From NCBI RefSeq assembly GCF_000281045.1, contig NW_008246189.1, positions 55,130 to 115,581 on the forward strand: a stretch of 60,452 bases of DNA, given 5' to 3'. The stretch is from Saprolegnia diclina VS20. Taxonomy: Eukaryota; Oomycota; Saprolegniomycetes; Saprolegniales; Saprolegniaceae. The notes under the pieces are model-generated. The model was not told the DNA's origin, did not search any database, and was given only the letters and a program-made list of their open reading frames with translations. Position numbers and translations under genes: made by a program. How positions within the stretch are numbered: the first letter of the stretch is position 1; every line of letters starts with the position of its first letter. Shown here in pieces: positions 11,719-20,728 of the stretch.

Positions 11719-12368
11719 CTGTGCATGTCGACATAAGAGTTCCAACTTGTGCGAAAATTCGAGTCTCAATGCTGGTGGGTGGGCGACCGCATCACTCGCA
11801 CGCGGGTGGCGGACACTTCTGGCGGGGGCGCTGCTGCTGGCGCTGAGAGCTGGCGCTGAGCTGGTGGTGGCGACTTGCCACTGAATTCCATCTTGGCACT
11901 GGGCGGAGATCACTGGACGGATCGCGCGTGCCAGGTGGTGACAATCTCACTTTCGGACAACAGTACTCGATGAGCCAGAGTCTGTTTCCTATATGGTTGA
12001 CCAGAGGCGTGATGGTTGACACTGCGAGCGAGTTGGCGCCACGATCCGCCTCACCACCTGACGTGCGAGGTCTCAGGGTTCGCCCTTGAGGCTGGCACGG
12101 CGGTACGAACAGTGTAGCTGGTGGTGGGCTCAGTACCTTGGCGTTCGGTGCACTGGCGACTAGCTCAGTTCATAGAGACGGGGCGCTTCCGATGTTGTTG
12201 ACAGGCGAGGTACATGTCCAAATTTCAGGTCCGAATTGAACCATTTGAAATTCGGATCGGTTCAGCGATTCCAGGACCTTTTAATGTTTTCAACATATTG
12301 CATACAAATATCAAAGTTAGATAAAATTTGGAATTGTAGTACGCTGCCAGCGTTTCGGCCTGAAACGG
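11719..12368. other. Intergenic region
   Basis: No conserved protein. A stretch near 12170 (TAGCTCAGTTCATAGAGA) resembles a tRNA D-arm, but no matching anticodon or T-arm follows. The last ~120 bases are AT-rich and precede the next start. Confidence 0.5.
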
Positions 12369-13655
12369 ATGCAGTTGCGAATTGGCATGCGGCCGCGCGA
12401 TGAGAGCATGCTCGGGAAGCTCCTGGGGCACATGACGCGCAACGAGGACGACGACGACGATGACGTCGCGCTGCTTGAAGACGCGCAGGCTGTGGCGGCC
12501 GTCCGCCCGTCGACGCCCCGCCTGCCGTACCTCGCCTGGGACGGCGACGCGGTGCGCCCGAGCATGGCCCGTCCAGCGGCCGCGCCAAGCATGAGCCCGC
12601 GGCCGCAGCGCGAGACGATCCTCGTAACCGAATTTGCCTTTCTCCACGCGTCCTTTGCACCACCCTTCCCGCTCGACCCGACGGCGCCTGAGCCCGCTCC
12701 GTCCACCTGCAGCTCCAGCGAGGCCTCGTCCTTACCGCGCACCTTGTCGTTTGGCGGCCAAAAGCTTCGTCGCAGCGTGCGCCAACTCGTGCACGAGATC
12801 CAGACCGACGCGATCGGGACCCGACCAAGCCCTGCTTCCGACGACGACGAGGAGGAAAAGACGAGCGAGCGGGAGCTGCACATCACATCCAGCGTCCGCA
12901 ATCTCGTCCTCAACCTGCGCCGCGACTGCGAGCGGCACTCGCTGCAGCCTACGACTGTCGACAGCAGCGTCCTTGCTCGGCACGTCAGCCGCCGGCGCGG
13001 CTACTCGAGCCCCATGGAGTATCATCGGGGCCGGTCCACGACCGTCACGTCCTTGGCGTCGCAATCGGCCCCGCACAAGGTCGATTTTCTGCCGCGTTTG
13101 ATGTCCAACGTCACGACGTCGCTGCGTCGACTGAGTCTCATGCGCGCCACGGCGCGGGCGCCGCTGGTCGAAGCCGACGCGATCGACGGTGCGCGCTGGA
13201 AGATCGTCGAGCTCGCCTTTCGCTTTGGCGGCCCCCATCGGTATTACCTCGTGCAGGCCGTCAACATGTTTTACCCGCTGCAAAAGTTTGGCCGGCGCGG
13301 GTACCCGCACCCAACGCGACTGCTCTGCCACCAATATGGCACGCTGCAGTGGGAGCACAAGCGGGGCGGGTACTCGGCGCCAGTGGACCTTGCACTCGTC
13401 GAGCTCCTCGTCGACGGCCGGGCGACTGCCGTGTTCCAAAAGCAAAAGCGCGTCTCAAAACGCAACGAAGCGTGCTCGCTGAGCATCGTCTTTAGCGACC
13501 GGACGCTGGATCTTGAGACGAGCAGCGAAGACCACCGCGACTGGCTCAGCAGCGCCCTCCGCACGCTCGTGAATTACGCCAAGAAGCAGCGCCGCGCCGA
13601 ACACATTGTCGTCATGGAGGAAGACACCAAGCACCGCGCGCCCGTGATGGCATAA
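12369..13655 (+). CDS. PH-like domain protein with disordered N-terminal half
   Basis: Single-exon gene of 428 residues. Residues 1-250 are low-complexity: an acidic DDDDDD run near residue 27, Pro/Ser stretches, and repeated short helices of the type KLRRSVRQLVHEIQ and SSVRNLVLNLRRDC. The C-terminal third looks like a pleckstrin-homology-like fold: KIVELAFRFGGPHRYYLVQAVNMF, FGRRGYPHPTRLLCH, GTLQWEHKRGG, then a strand-rich part and a C-terminal amphipathic helix with DHRDWLSSALRTLVNYAK. Such domains in oomycetes are usually attached to membrane or signalling proteins. A specific ligand cannot be inferred. A second in-frame ATG lies six codons downstream. Confidence 0.75.
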   Translation: MQLRIGMRPRDESMLGKLLGHMTRNEDDDDDDVALLEDAQAVAAVRPSTPRLPYLAWDGDAVRPSMARPAAAPSMSPRPQRETILVTEFAFLHASFAPPFPLDPTAPEPAPSTCSSSEASSLPRTLSFGGQKLRRSVRQLVHEIQTDAIGTRPSPASDDDEEEKTSERELHITSSVRNLVLNLRRDCERHSLQPTTVDSSVLARHVSRRRGYSSPMEYHRGRSTTVTSLASQSAPHKVDFLPRLMSNVTTSLRRLSLMRATARAPLVEADAIDGARWKIVELAFRFGGPHRYYLVQAVNMFYPLQKFGRRGYPHPTRLLCHQYGTLQWEHKRGGYSAPVDLALVELLVDGRATAVFQKQKRVSKRNEACSLSIVFSDRTLDLETSSEDHRDWLSSALRTLVNYAKKQRRAEHIVVMEEDTKHRAPVMA

Positions 13656-13781
13656 GATCGGACCCCAGACATTATTGTACAATAGAGTGGATAGGAAAAA
13701 AGAGAGTTGTTGGTCCTCTGGACACCAGTAACATGAGAGCAAAAGAGGTGGCGTATGAACGCTCACCGAGCCACGCTTCCT

Positions 13782-15572
13782 TTAGACATCGAGTAGTACG
13801 GTGTGACAATGTTGGTTTATCGCATTCGAAAGTCGATTCATCGGCGAAAGCTGGGTATCTGCTCTACATGATCCAAGGTGATGGTTCCGCATCAGGCTCT
13901 GCTGCCCGACGCAAAAAGGAGTCGGGAAGGTCGCCACCGACCCGATCCCGCCGGTGTTGGCGCGTTGCAGCTGCGCAAGGAAGCGCGTGTCGAGGCTCGA
14001 GAGCAAGCTGAGACGCACCTCTATCACTCGACCAGGCGCTTCTTCGTACAGCACGTAGCAGTCTTCGCCCCGGAGGCTCATGCCGAGGTGTTTTCGGCAG
14101 CATTGATGCCGGGCAAAGAGCTCGTAGACGCTGCCGCCGACCGGTTGAAGCACTGCGCCGGTTGGCAGGCCCTGATAGACAAAGTGCATCGAGAGGCGTT
14201 GCTTGAGGTCCCAACCCTCTCGAAGCGCCGTCCGCCGCGTCCGTTTGGACGGTGCTGGGGCGACAACCTTGTGTGTTTTTTGGGAGGCACGACGGCACTT
14301 GGAAGCGACAATCAAGAGCACGGGCACGCTGCCAATGATGAGTGCATACAAAAGCAGCGCGTAGACCATCTCGGTGGCCTGCGCGTCGTCGGTTGTCGAG
14401 GCAAAGAGGTAGTGAAAGCAGGTCATAAGCGGCGGAATTTGCGCCAAGAGAAGCGTCAACGGACCTGCAATGAGCACCACCACGACTGCCACGAGCGTCG
14501 GATCTACGTCCGTTGTGAACCAGTGCTCTCGTTTCAGGGCTTTGGCGCCCGCTGACGCGAGCAAGATGACTCCGTACGCAAACAAGACGGTGCGCGAGAG
14601 GTAGAGGCACCCTAGGCAAAATGCCTGCGCATTCGCGACCTGGACCACGCGAACCGAGGCAGAAGCGAGGTAGTTGGGACTCGAGGCGACGTCAATGGCA
14701 AAGAAGAGGGGAACGATCGGGTGGAGTAAAATCACACTGGTGGGATCTCCAACAATAATCTCAAAAACCGTGCCAGGCCGCGCCTTGTACAGACCGTACT
14801 GATGCAAGCTCTGGAGCAAGTGCTGGTAGTGGCGGTAGTAGTGGCGCCACATGTAGTAGAGTATGTAGACGGCAAAGCAGACGCGACCAACGCACTTGAC
14901 GTACGCGGCAACTTGCGCGTGCGGTGCGATTTGGTACCCGAAGTAGATATTTGCTTTGTCCGAATAATCGCCGTCTTTCCTCGAGAGCCACAGCACGGAC
15001 AGCAGCACCGGCAGTCCGAGGCAGCGCGAAACGGCAACGTTGCCCGTCGCGTTCAATTCCCCATGCGCGACAAGTGTGGCCCAGCGCACTTGGTCGAGCG
15101 AGAAGTAAAAGGAGTAGGGCAGGGAGTCTACCCAGCTAGCAGACGTCTCATTCTCAAGCGGCAGTCGCAGTGAAGTCTGGAGCATGTCGAGGTCTTGGCT
15201 GTGGTAATAGCGATTGCGGTTCGACACCACCGAGGCATGGGCTTGAAAGAAGCGCAGCGCATCCGAGGTGCACATCGAGACGTTGACTGCACAGCGCGAC
15301 ACGAGTGCCGTCGCGTTCGTGTCGTGGGCCCACGGCAGTGGCTCGGACAAGTAGCTCACCAGCGGCCTACATACACACGTTAGCTACGGCGAAGCAACCA
15401 CCGCGTACATGGTGGCCACGTTGACTGCCATAACGACGCTAACGGCGACCGCGCGCCAATTCCAGCGCACGCCAAACACAGGTGGCAGCACGTCGACCGT
15501 CGGCGCCGAGCTTTTGGGTCGCACGCATGTTGTCTTCATGGACGATGGCGCTTGTGAAACAGGTGTCGACAA
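13782..15572 (-). CDS. Six-TM oomycete membrane protein, family copy 5 (altered C-terminus)
   Basis: Exon 1 is 15572-15409 (an alternative ATG lies at 15540). The intron is 15408-15367 (42 nt, GTACGC...TGTAG, splitting AT|G) and exon 2 runs from 15366. The family layout is present: RWNWRAVAVSVVMAVNVATM signal-anchor, PLVSYLSEPLPW, RCAVNVSMC in place of the usual CxxNFTxC, IVGDPTSVILLHP, LGCLYLSRTVLFAYG, LIAGPLTLLLAQIPPLM, GGSVYELF and LGMSLRGEDCYVLYE. After GSVATF the frame no longer matches. The family ending SPWIM followed by a stop is found in another frame at 13864, whereas the open frame runs on to 13782. So a small indel (or an undetected 3' intron) replaces the conserved terminus. Total 582 residues as read. 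Confidence 0.78.
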
Positions 15573-15659
15573 CGCCAGTGGTAACTGCTGTGGTCATTTT
15601 TCTTATATCTCAGCCTTTATTTGTCCTCTCTATCTATATATATAGATTGGTGTTTTGGC
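15573..15659. promoter_or_regulatory. 87-bp bidirectional promoter between head-to-head membrane-protein copies
   Basis: The distance between the two start codons is only 87 bases (119 if copy 5 starts at its inner ATG). It contains the 12-bp palindrome CTATATATATAG at 15634-15645, ending 15 bases before the copy 6 ATG, which could be a TATA-like element usable in either direction. Function inferred from position only. Confidence 0.45.
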
Positions 15660-17300
15660 ATGCGAGTTGGCCCCAGCGATGCGTCGCTGCGCCACCGCGT
15701 CATCTTCAACCGACGGTCGCTGTGTGCAAGCATGCTCATGACGCTCAACCTCGTTCTCATGTACACGCATGCGTCCGACGACTCTACGCTTATCGTCTCT
15801 TGCGTGTGTAGGCCGCTGAAAGCCTACATTACCGAGCCGTTTCCGTGGACGCCAGCGCGGGAACTCGCCGACTGCGGTAGCAACTTTACGGCGTGTGCGC
15901 CCACCCTCTTGGCGTTCTACCAAGCAGCAGCGACGCCCGTCTCGGGTGCCTACTACGTTGCCAGTGACGTCGTCGATATCTACGCGCTCGAGCTGCCCAC
16001 CACCTTGTCGCCCGACGCCTTTGAACAAAAGGCGCCATTTCACATGCTCTACTCGGACGCGCAGCGCGACTATTCGCGGTCAATTTCGGTCGCCAATTCG
16101 ACCGTGAATAGCAACGGCAGTGTGGCGCGCGTTATGTTTGCCAGTGTCCCAGCGCTCTACAATGCGGCGTGGGCCGTGCGTGGGCTCAACACAACTGGTG
16201 CGTACTTTGCACTGCAGCGGGCGCCGTCAACGACGCTCTGGCTGTGTATCAAGCTCGCGTACCGGGTCGCGCTCTCCGGCTATATACTGCGGTGTATTTG
16301 GCGCGAGTACTTTGTCCATTACAAGCACTTGGCCAGCAGCCTTGGCGCGTCGGGGCTCGACGTCGCACCGCACGGAAGCCGCTTTGAAATTCTCGTCGGC
16401 GACCCCACGAGCATCATCTTGCTCAACCATTTCGTGTCCCTCGCCTTTGTCATTGACGTGTACATGAGCCCCGACTACTTTGTTCGGTCGCTGCAACGCG
16501 TCGAGCAGCTCGAGAACATTCCGGCGTTCGCGCTTGCGTCCTTGTACCTCTCGCGGACCGTGTGGTTTGCCTACGGCGCGCTGAGCTGCTTTTCCTGCGT
16601 CGTGCGCAAAAAGCACTGGCAAGACGCCTACGAAGACGTAGACCCAAGTCTTGTCGCGCTTGCCGTCGCTCTCACGGCGGGACCGCTGACGTACCTCCAA
16701 GTGCAAATTCCGCTCGTCTCGGCCGTATACAACCTCCTTTTCACTGTGTTTGAGTCCAGCGCAGTGGCGATTGAGCTCGCCTGGTCCTTTCTCCTCTATA
16801 CGACCATTATGGGGTCCCTCCCAATCGCGTTTGCGGTTGGTACGCGTTGGCAGCGGGTTTGCGCGCGTCGCCTTCGTCATGTGACGTCCCGCGTGCACTC
16901 GCTGGCCGACGTGTGCGACCACGCGGCATTTGCCACCAACGACTTGAAACACCGATGGACGCTTCGCTGGAGCCTCTTTTCTTGGCAGGCGTGGTGTCGT
17001 CGTCGTGACACGCCGACTGTCATCGAGCACGTGGGTGGCAGCGTCTACAAGCTCTTTGAGAGGAGCCGCAAGTACAAGCGGGAGCTCGGCATCAGCCAGC
17101 GGGGCGCCGACTGCTATGTCTTGTTCGAAACAAGTGAAAACGAACTCACAAGCGTCCGCCTCAGCCTCCTCGCGACCGTTGATATGAGTCACCTGCCAGT
17201 GATGACGGTCGCCAAGTACGCCGTTGGTCGCATCGAATTTCGGAGTGACGGCACCGCCGTCGTCGTCCAAGGCCGGAACGCGTCGCCGTGGGTAATGTAG
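15660..17300 (+). CDS. Six-TM oomycete membrane protein, family copy 6
   Basis: Exon 1 is 15660-15760, the intron 15761-15811 (GTACAC...TGTAG) and exon 2 15812-17300, giving 529 residues. The 51-nt intron is a multiple of three and has no stop, so unspliced mRNA would simply add 17 residues. The splice position (AT|G before PLKAYI) matches all paralogues, which is why I call it an intron. Features: PLKAYITEPFPW, DCGSNFTACAP, LVGDPTSIILLNH, ASLYLSRTVWFAYG, TAGPLTYLQVQIPLV, a longer basic linker after the last TM (RWQRVCARRLRHV), GGSVYKLFER, LGISQRGADCYVLFE, and a terminal SPWVM. Intact. Function unknown. Confidence 0.86.
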   Translation: MRVGPSDASLRHRVIFNRRSLCASMLMTLNLVLMYTHASDDSTLIVSCVCRPLKAYITEPFPWTPARELADCGSNFTACAPTLLAFYQAAATPVSGAYYVASDVVDIYALELPTTLSPDAFEQKAPFHMLYSDAQRDYSRSISVANSTVNSNGSVARVMFASVPALYNAAWAVRGLNTTGAYFALQRAPSTTLWLCIKLAYRVALSGYILRCIWREYFVHYKHLASSLGASGLDVAPHGSRFEILVGDPTSIILLNHFVSLAFVIDVYMSPDYFVRSLQRVEQLENIPAFALASLYLSRTVWFAYGALSCFSCVVRKKHWQDAYEDVDPSLVALAVALTAGPLTYLQVQIPLVSAVYNLLFTVFESSAVAIELAWSFLLYTTIMGSLPIAFAVGTRWQRVCARRLRHVTSRVHSLADVCDHAAFATNDLKHRWTLRWSLFSWQAWCRRRDTPTVIEHVGGSVYKLFERSRKYKRELGISQRGADCYVLFETSENELTSVRLSLLATVDMSHLPVMTVAKYAVGRIEFRSDGTAVVVQGRNASPWVM

Positions 17301-17652
17301 GTCCGAGATAAATACATGATCTTAGTCATTAATAATCATGCGCACAACGTGTTATCAAGGACATTGGTGTCACTGATGTCAGCAAAGACAGCTCGTTGCC
17401 CGTCCACACGTCCCCGCACGGAGGAACCCTACCCCTATGCGAGCTGATTTGCACTCCACGAGCATTTGGTTTTATGCAGATCTCCCGCTGGTTGCCACGG
17501 CATAGGCACTGTGTACATTGCATTGCGAGTCAAAGTTTCGCGATGTCACGCAAAGAGCGTTAAAAGTCTATGTAAATGGAAATTACTCGGCTCGGATCCG
17601 TCCTGGATGCTAAAACTCGACATGAATCGCGTGATCGGCCGGTGGGATGACC
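17301..17652. other. Convergent intergenic region
   Basis: Lies between the 3' ends of membrane copy 6 (+) and the P450 gene (-). Nothing coding seen. Confidence 0.5.
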
Positions 17653-19336
17653 CTACGTCACAACAAATAAGAGGCGATTCAAAAGCGTCGCGGTGTACCC
17701 CAACCCGAGGCGCGACGGGTCGAATGTCGGCGGTGCAAAGCCTGGCACCAGACGCAGCGATGGAAGGTGCTGCAGTACGAGCGCGACCCACATCTTGATC
17801 TACCAAAAAACCATCAGCAACGGAGGCATCCACATCCACAATGTACTTGGTTCTTCGCAAAGTACCGGCCGGGGCACATATTGGCGCCCATGCCAAACGG
17901 TTTGAACGCCTCCAGCTGCGCTTTTGTCGCGTGCACAAAGCGGTCGTACCTACAAGCGGGTCGTGAGTTTGCAGCGTAGCGTACACTAGTAACGGACTGG
18001 AATCGGGTCGGGTCGGGGAAAAGGGTTGGGTCAAAGTGTCCGAGACTCGGAAAGATTGCGATGCGGTCGCCTTTCTCGAAATGATATGTCGTCTACACAG
18101 CAATGAACATCGGATGTTTAGAGAGAAAATAGTACCTTGTCCAGGACCATGTCCGTGGGCTCGACCGCCACCCGAAGGAGCATCGACGACGCAGCGAGGC
18201 GCAAGCACTCGTCGATTGTGCTGTCTAAAAGCACGCACTTTTGCAGCATCTCTTGGGTCCACGGCGCTGCCGCAGTGTCAGCGAGCGGCGTCTTGTCCAA
18301 GTGCGCATCAATTTCATCTCGAACAGCCGTCAGCGCTGCGGGGGTTGCGAGCAAATGAAAGAGCGCCCAGAACGCTGTCGGAATCGAATTGGCGCTGGCG
18401 GCCCAGAGAATTTCGAGGTGGCAACTTGCACGGTCGGTCGCACTGCCGCACGCCAGCGTCGGAAGCGCCTACGTCGCAAAGAATAGTGAGTACTACTGCT
18501 AGAAACGGCGTTGAATACGGACCGCCGCTCGCGCCTGCACCAATGGCGCGCCGTCCGTCAACGGTGCGGCTTTGAAGGCATCAATGAGGCGTTGTCGGCT
18601 CGCCATGGCCTTGGAGAGAAACACTAGGTCGTCATGATGAGCCTCTTCTTCCAGAGAAGGTGCAATAAGAAACCATACCAGACGGAACGCAGCCAGCGAC
18701 GAGGAGCGGAAAGGCTGCGTCAAAGGCCAGAAAATCATCGGCCATGCACGGGTGCGCTGCGAGGACGGTCTCGCCAAACATGGCGGCCGACCCCGACGCA
18801 AAGATCGCGTGCTCCACGAGCGTCAAAAGCGACACAATATGTGTTTGTGGTGCAAGCGTGGCCAAGACGGCGCGCTGGCAGCCGAACGTGCGCTGAATGA
18901 GGTCGACGACGGCGCCGCGGTTGGCCAAGTACGGTGTCGGCAGCGCATTGAAGCGTGTGAGGTTCGCGTCGGTCTTGCGCAGGTCGTTGCGGTAGTGCGT
19001 AAACGTTGGGTCTTGGCCAAATGCAACTTGCTCGATCTCGGAAAAGACGGGCTTGTGGCTCAGCGTCTTGGACTTAAGGATCGTGGCGTAGTGCTTTGGC
19101 GACGTGAAGAACGTCATGCGCTTCCCGGCGAGAAGCACGGTGAAGACGCTGCCGTGCGTGGCTTGACACTGGTTGAGAAATGCGATTGGGTCCTTGGAAA
19201 ACGCGAGCGAGGACCCGAGAAATGGGATCCAGTACGAGACAAGCGGGATGTTGCTGCGGACGCTCGGCTTCGACCAGACCAGCACGAGCACGAGGAGCGA
19301 GGCCAGCGCCAGGAGAGCACTTGTGATGTCCGACAT
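17653..19336 (-). CDS. Cytochrome P450, microsomal, CYP7/CYP8-like
   Basis: Six exons: 19336-18679, 18647-18523, 18468-18136, 18092-17998, 17949-17847 and 17799-17653. Intron sizes are 31 (or 34), 54, 43, 48 and 47 nt; total about 486 residues. The start ATG at 19336 gives an N-terminal anchor (SALLALASLLVLVLVW); an in-frame ATG at 19399 exists. Landmarks: WIPFLGSSLAF; I-helix ILWAASANSIPTAFWALF, resembling CYP7A and lacking the usual acid-Thr pair; the K-helix ExxR in DECLRLAAS; TYHFEKGDRIAIFPS; YDRFVHA; and the heme loop FKPFGMGANMCPGRYFA with its Cys ligand. The end reads DPSRLGLGYT. An ER-bound mono-oxygenase or isomerase on a sterol or lipid substrate is plausible. The first intron is unusually short and is the least certain part. 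Confidence 0.88.
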
Positions 19337-19838
19337 GAAAGCCAAAGTGAACAAGATGAAAGATCGGGAGCTGATTACGCTGGTGCGATATGGCGCCAAT
19401 CACGAATCGACTCGGTATCCCACGCGCAGATTTGCGAATCCGGCTTGGCCGAAGTAGAAGCACAGGCTATGGAATATGGGCTGTACTAGTACTATGTAGT
19501 GTGTCTCGCGTACTACTGTAGTCATGTCGCTAGGCTATTGCAAGCTACAGGAATTGTGGTCCGGGCTTGCGTTTTTGCGACCTTTCCGTGTTTGCGATCT
19601 TCCATTCAGAAGCAGCCGTTTCAGAATCGCATGTTTTGAAGCGTTTTGATTTGTCCGTTGCCGACACACAACACTGTGATTGGCTGGAGGATTGCGATAT
19701 GGATCTCCCAAGGTCGGATCCAGTGTTACGCTGCAGGTTGCTTCAAGTGGCACCCAGAACTCTACATGCAAAGTTCTGTCCTATCGCAAAGTGGCATCGA
19801 ACTAGACCATTTCAAAGAGTGTTTGGGGTAGCGTACAA

Positions 19839-20120
19839 CTACATCTCGCTCTCGGACGTGCTAGGCGTCGAGGTCTTTTGCCACGTGATACCAAAGGACA
19901 TGGCGAGGTCGCTTCTTCCTTGGGCAGTCGGCTCGAACTTTTTCCTTCGGTACCGAAGCGCTTTTCGCGCCAAAAAAGTGTTGATGGCGGATGTCGGCTC
20001 GCATGCGTGGCTCATGAGTCGTCCGAGCACTGCCTCCGTGCGCCGCCGGACAAGATCGTCCGTGTACGTCAGCAGCAGCGCACGAGGCTCTCGGCAGTGC
20101 GACATCGCGGTGGAAATCAA
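19839..20120 (-). pseudogene. Possible decayed C-terminal fragment of a second asparagine synthetase
   Basis: The minus-strand frame reads DLAMSFGITWQKTSTPST near its end. This resembles the C-terminus of the neighbouring asparagine synthetase (GARFGITWHKAVVATKA at 20729-20815). The underlying DNA also aligns over about 35 bases around 19877 and 20757. Upstream text (DLVRRRTEAVLGRLMSHA) is not clearly alignable. It may be a remnant of a tandem copy, or duplicated sequence beside the assembly gap. Weak evidence. Confidence 0.25.
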
Positions 20121-20252
20121 AGTGAAGACTGCCGGTACGGGGCAGCAGCCAGCGCCGCGTCTTTGTCACGTCCGCTCCCACCATGGTGGGGCGCTGATTA
20201 CGCGCCGCTTGGTGTCGAATCTATGCACCTTGGTGGCACAAAAAGATATATA

Positions 20253-20728
20253 AATACGCTGCGTCCGGAATTCCGAGACTGCCGAGCCAATCCGCTTGCG
20301 TAGCTTGGATCTGTGTTCGAAGGACAAGTCAATGCCCGCCGCGCGGTTTATGCACACCGACCTGTTGCAGCGCTGGACGATTTGACGCACAGCAACAGTG
20401 TGCCAGGACGCATGGGCCAATCAGAAGGGTGGTAGCCGCCAACCCAACTCCACGTGCTCCGATTCGACCAGTACACGAGAATCGAGTTGAGCCGTTCCAA
20501 CGCTCTTGTGGTACTTCCAGGAGCTGTCGGGAAGTTGAGTTATTTTGTCCAGATCAAAGCGATACTCCGAGCGCCGGCTATGTATTTTTGCGTTTAGCCT
20601 TCTTGTCTCTGACCCGCCACGGCTAGCGGTCAATCAAATCACGAAAACTATGTGTACTTTCGGCAGTGTCGGATGCAGGTCAAATCCACTCTATTTGAGC
20701 AGTTAAATACGTTGTTCTATGCGATCGA
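20253..20728. other. Intergenic region downstream of asparagine synthetase
   Basis: No conserved coding sequence or RNA gene recognised. Confidence 0.4.

Noticed and set aside
12165-12240. tRNA-like D-arm (TAGCTCAGTTCATAGAGA)
   Set aside because: No 7-bp acceptor pairing, no anticodon arm and no GTTCRA T-loop at the right distance.
16227-17270. 347-codon minus-strand frame opposite membrane copy 6
   Set aside because: Charged low-complexity translation typical of an antisense frame. The sense protein is conserved in five paralogues.
19567-20253. 228-codon plus-strand ORF
   Set aside because: No recognisable domain. The overlapping minus strand shows a weak asparagine synthetase likeness instead.
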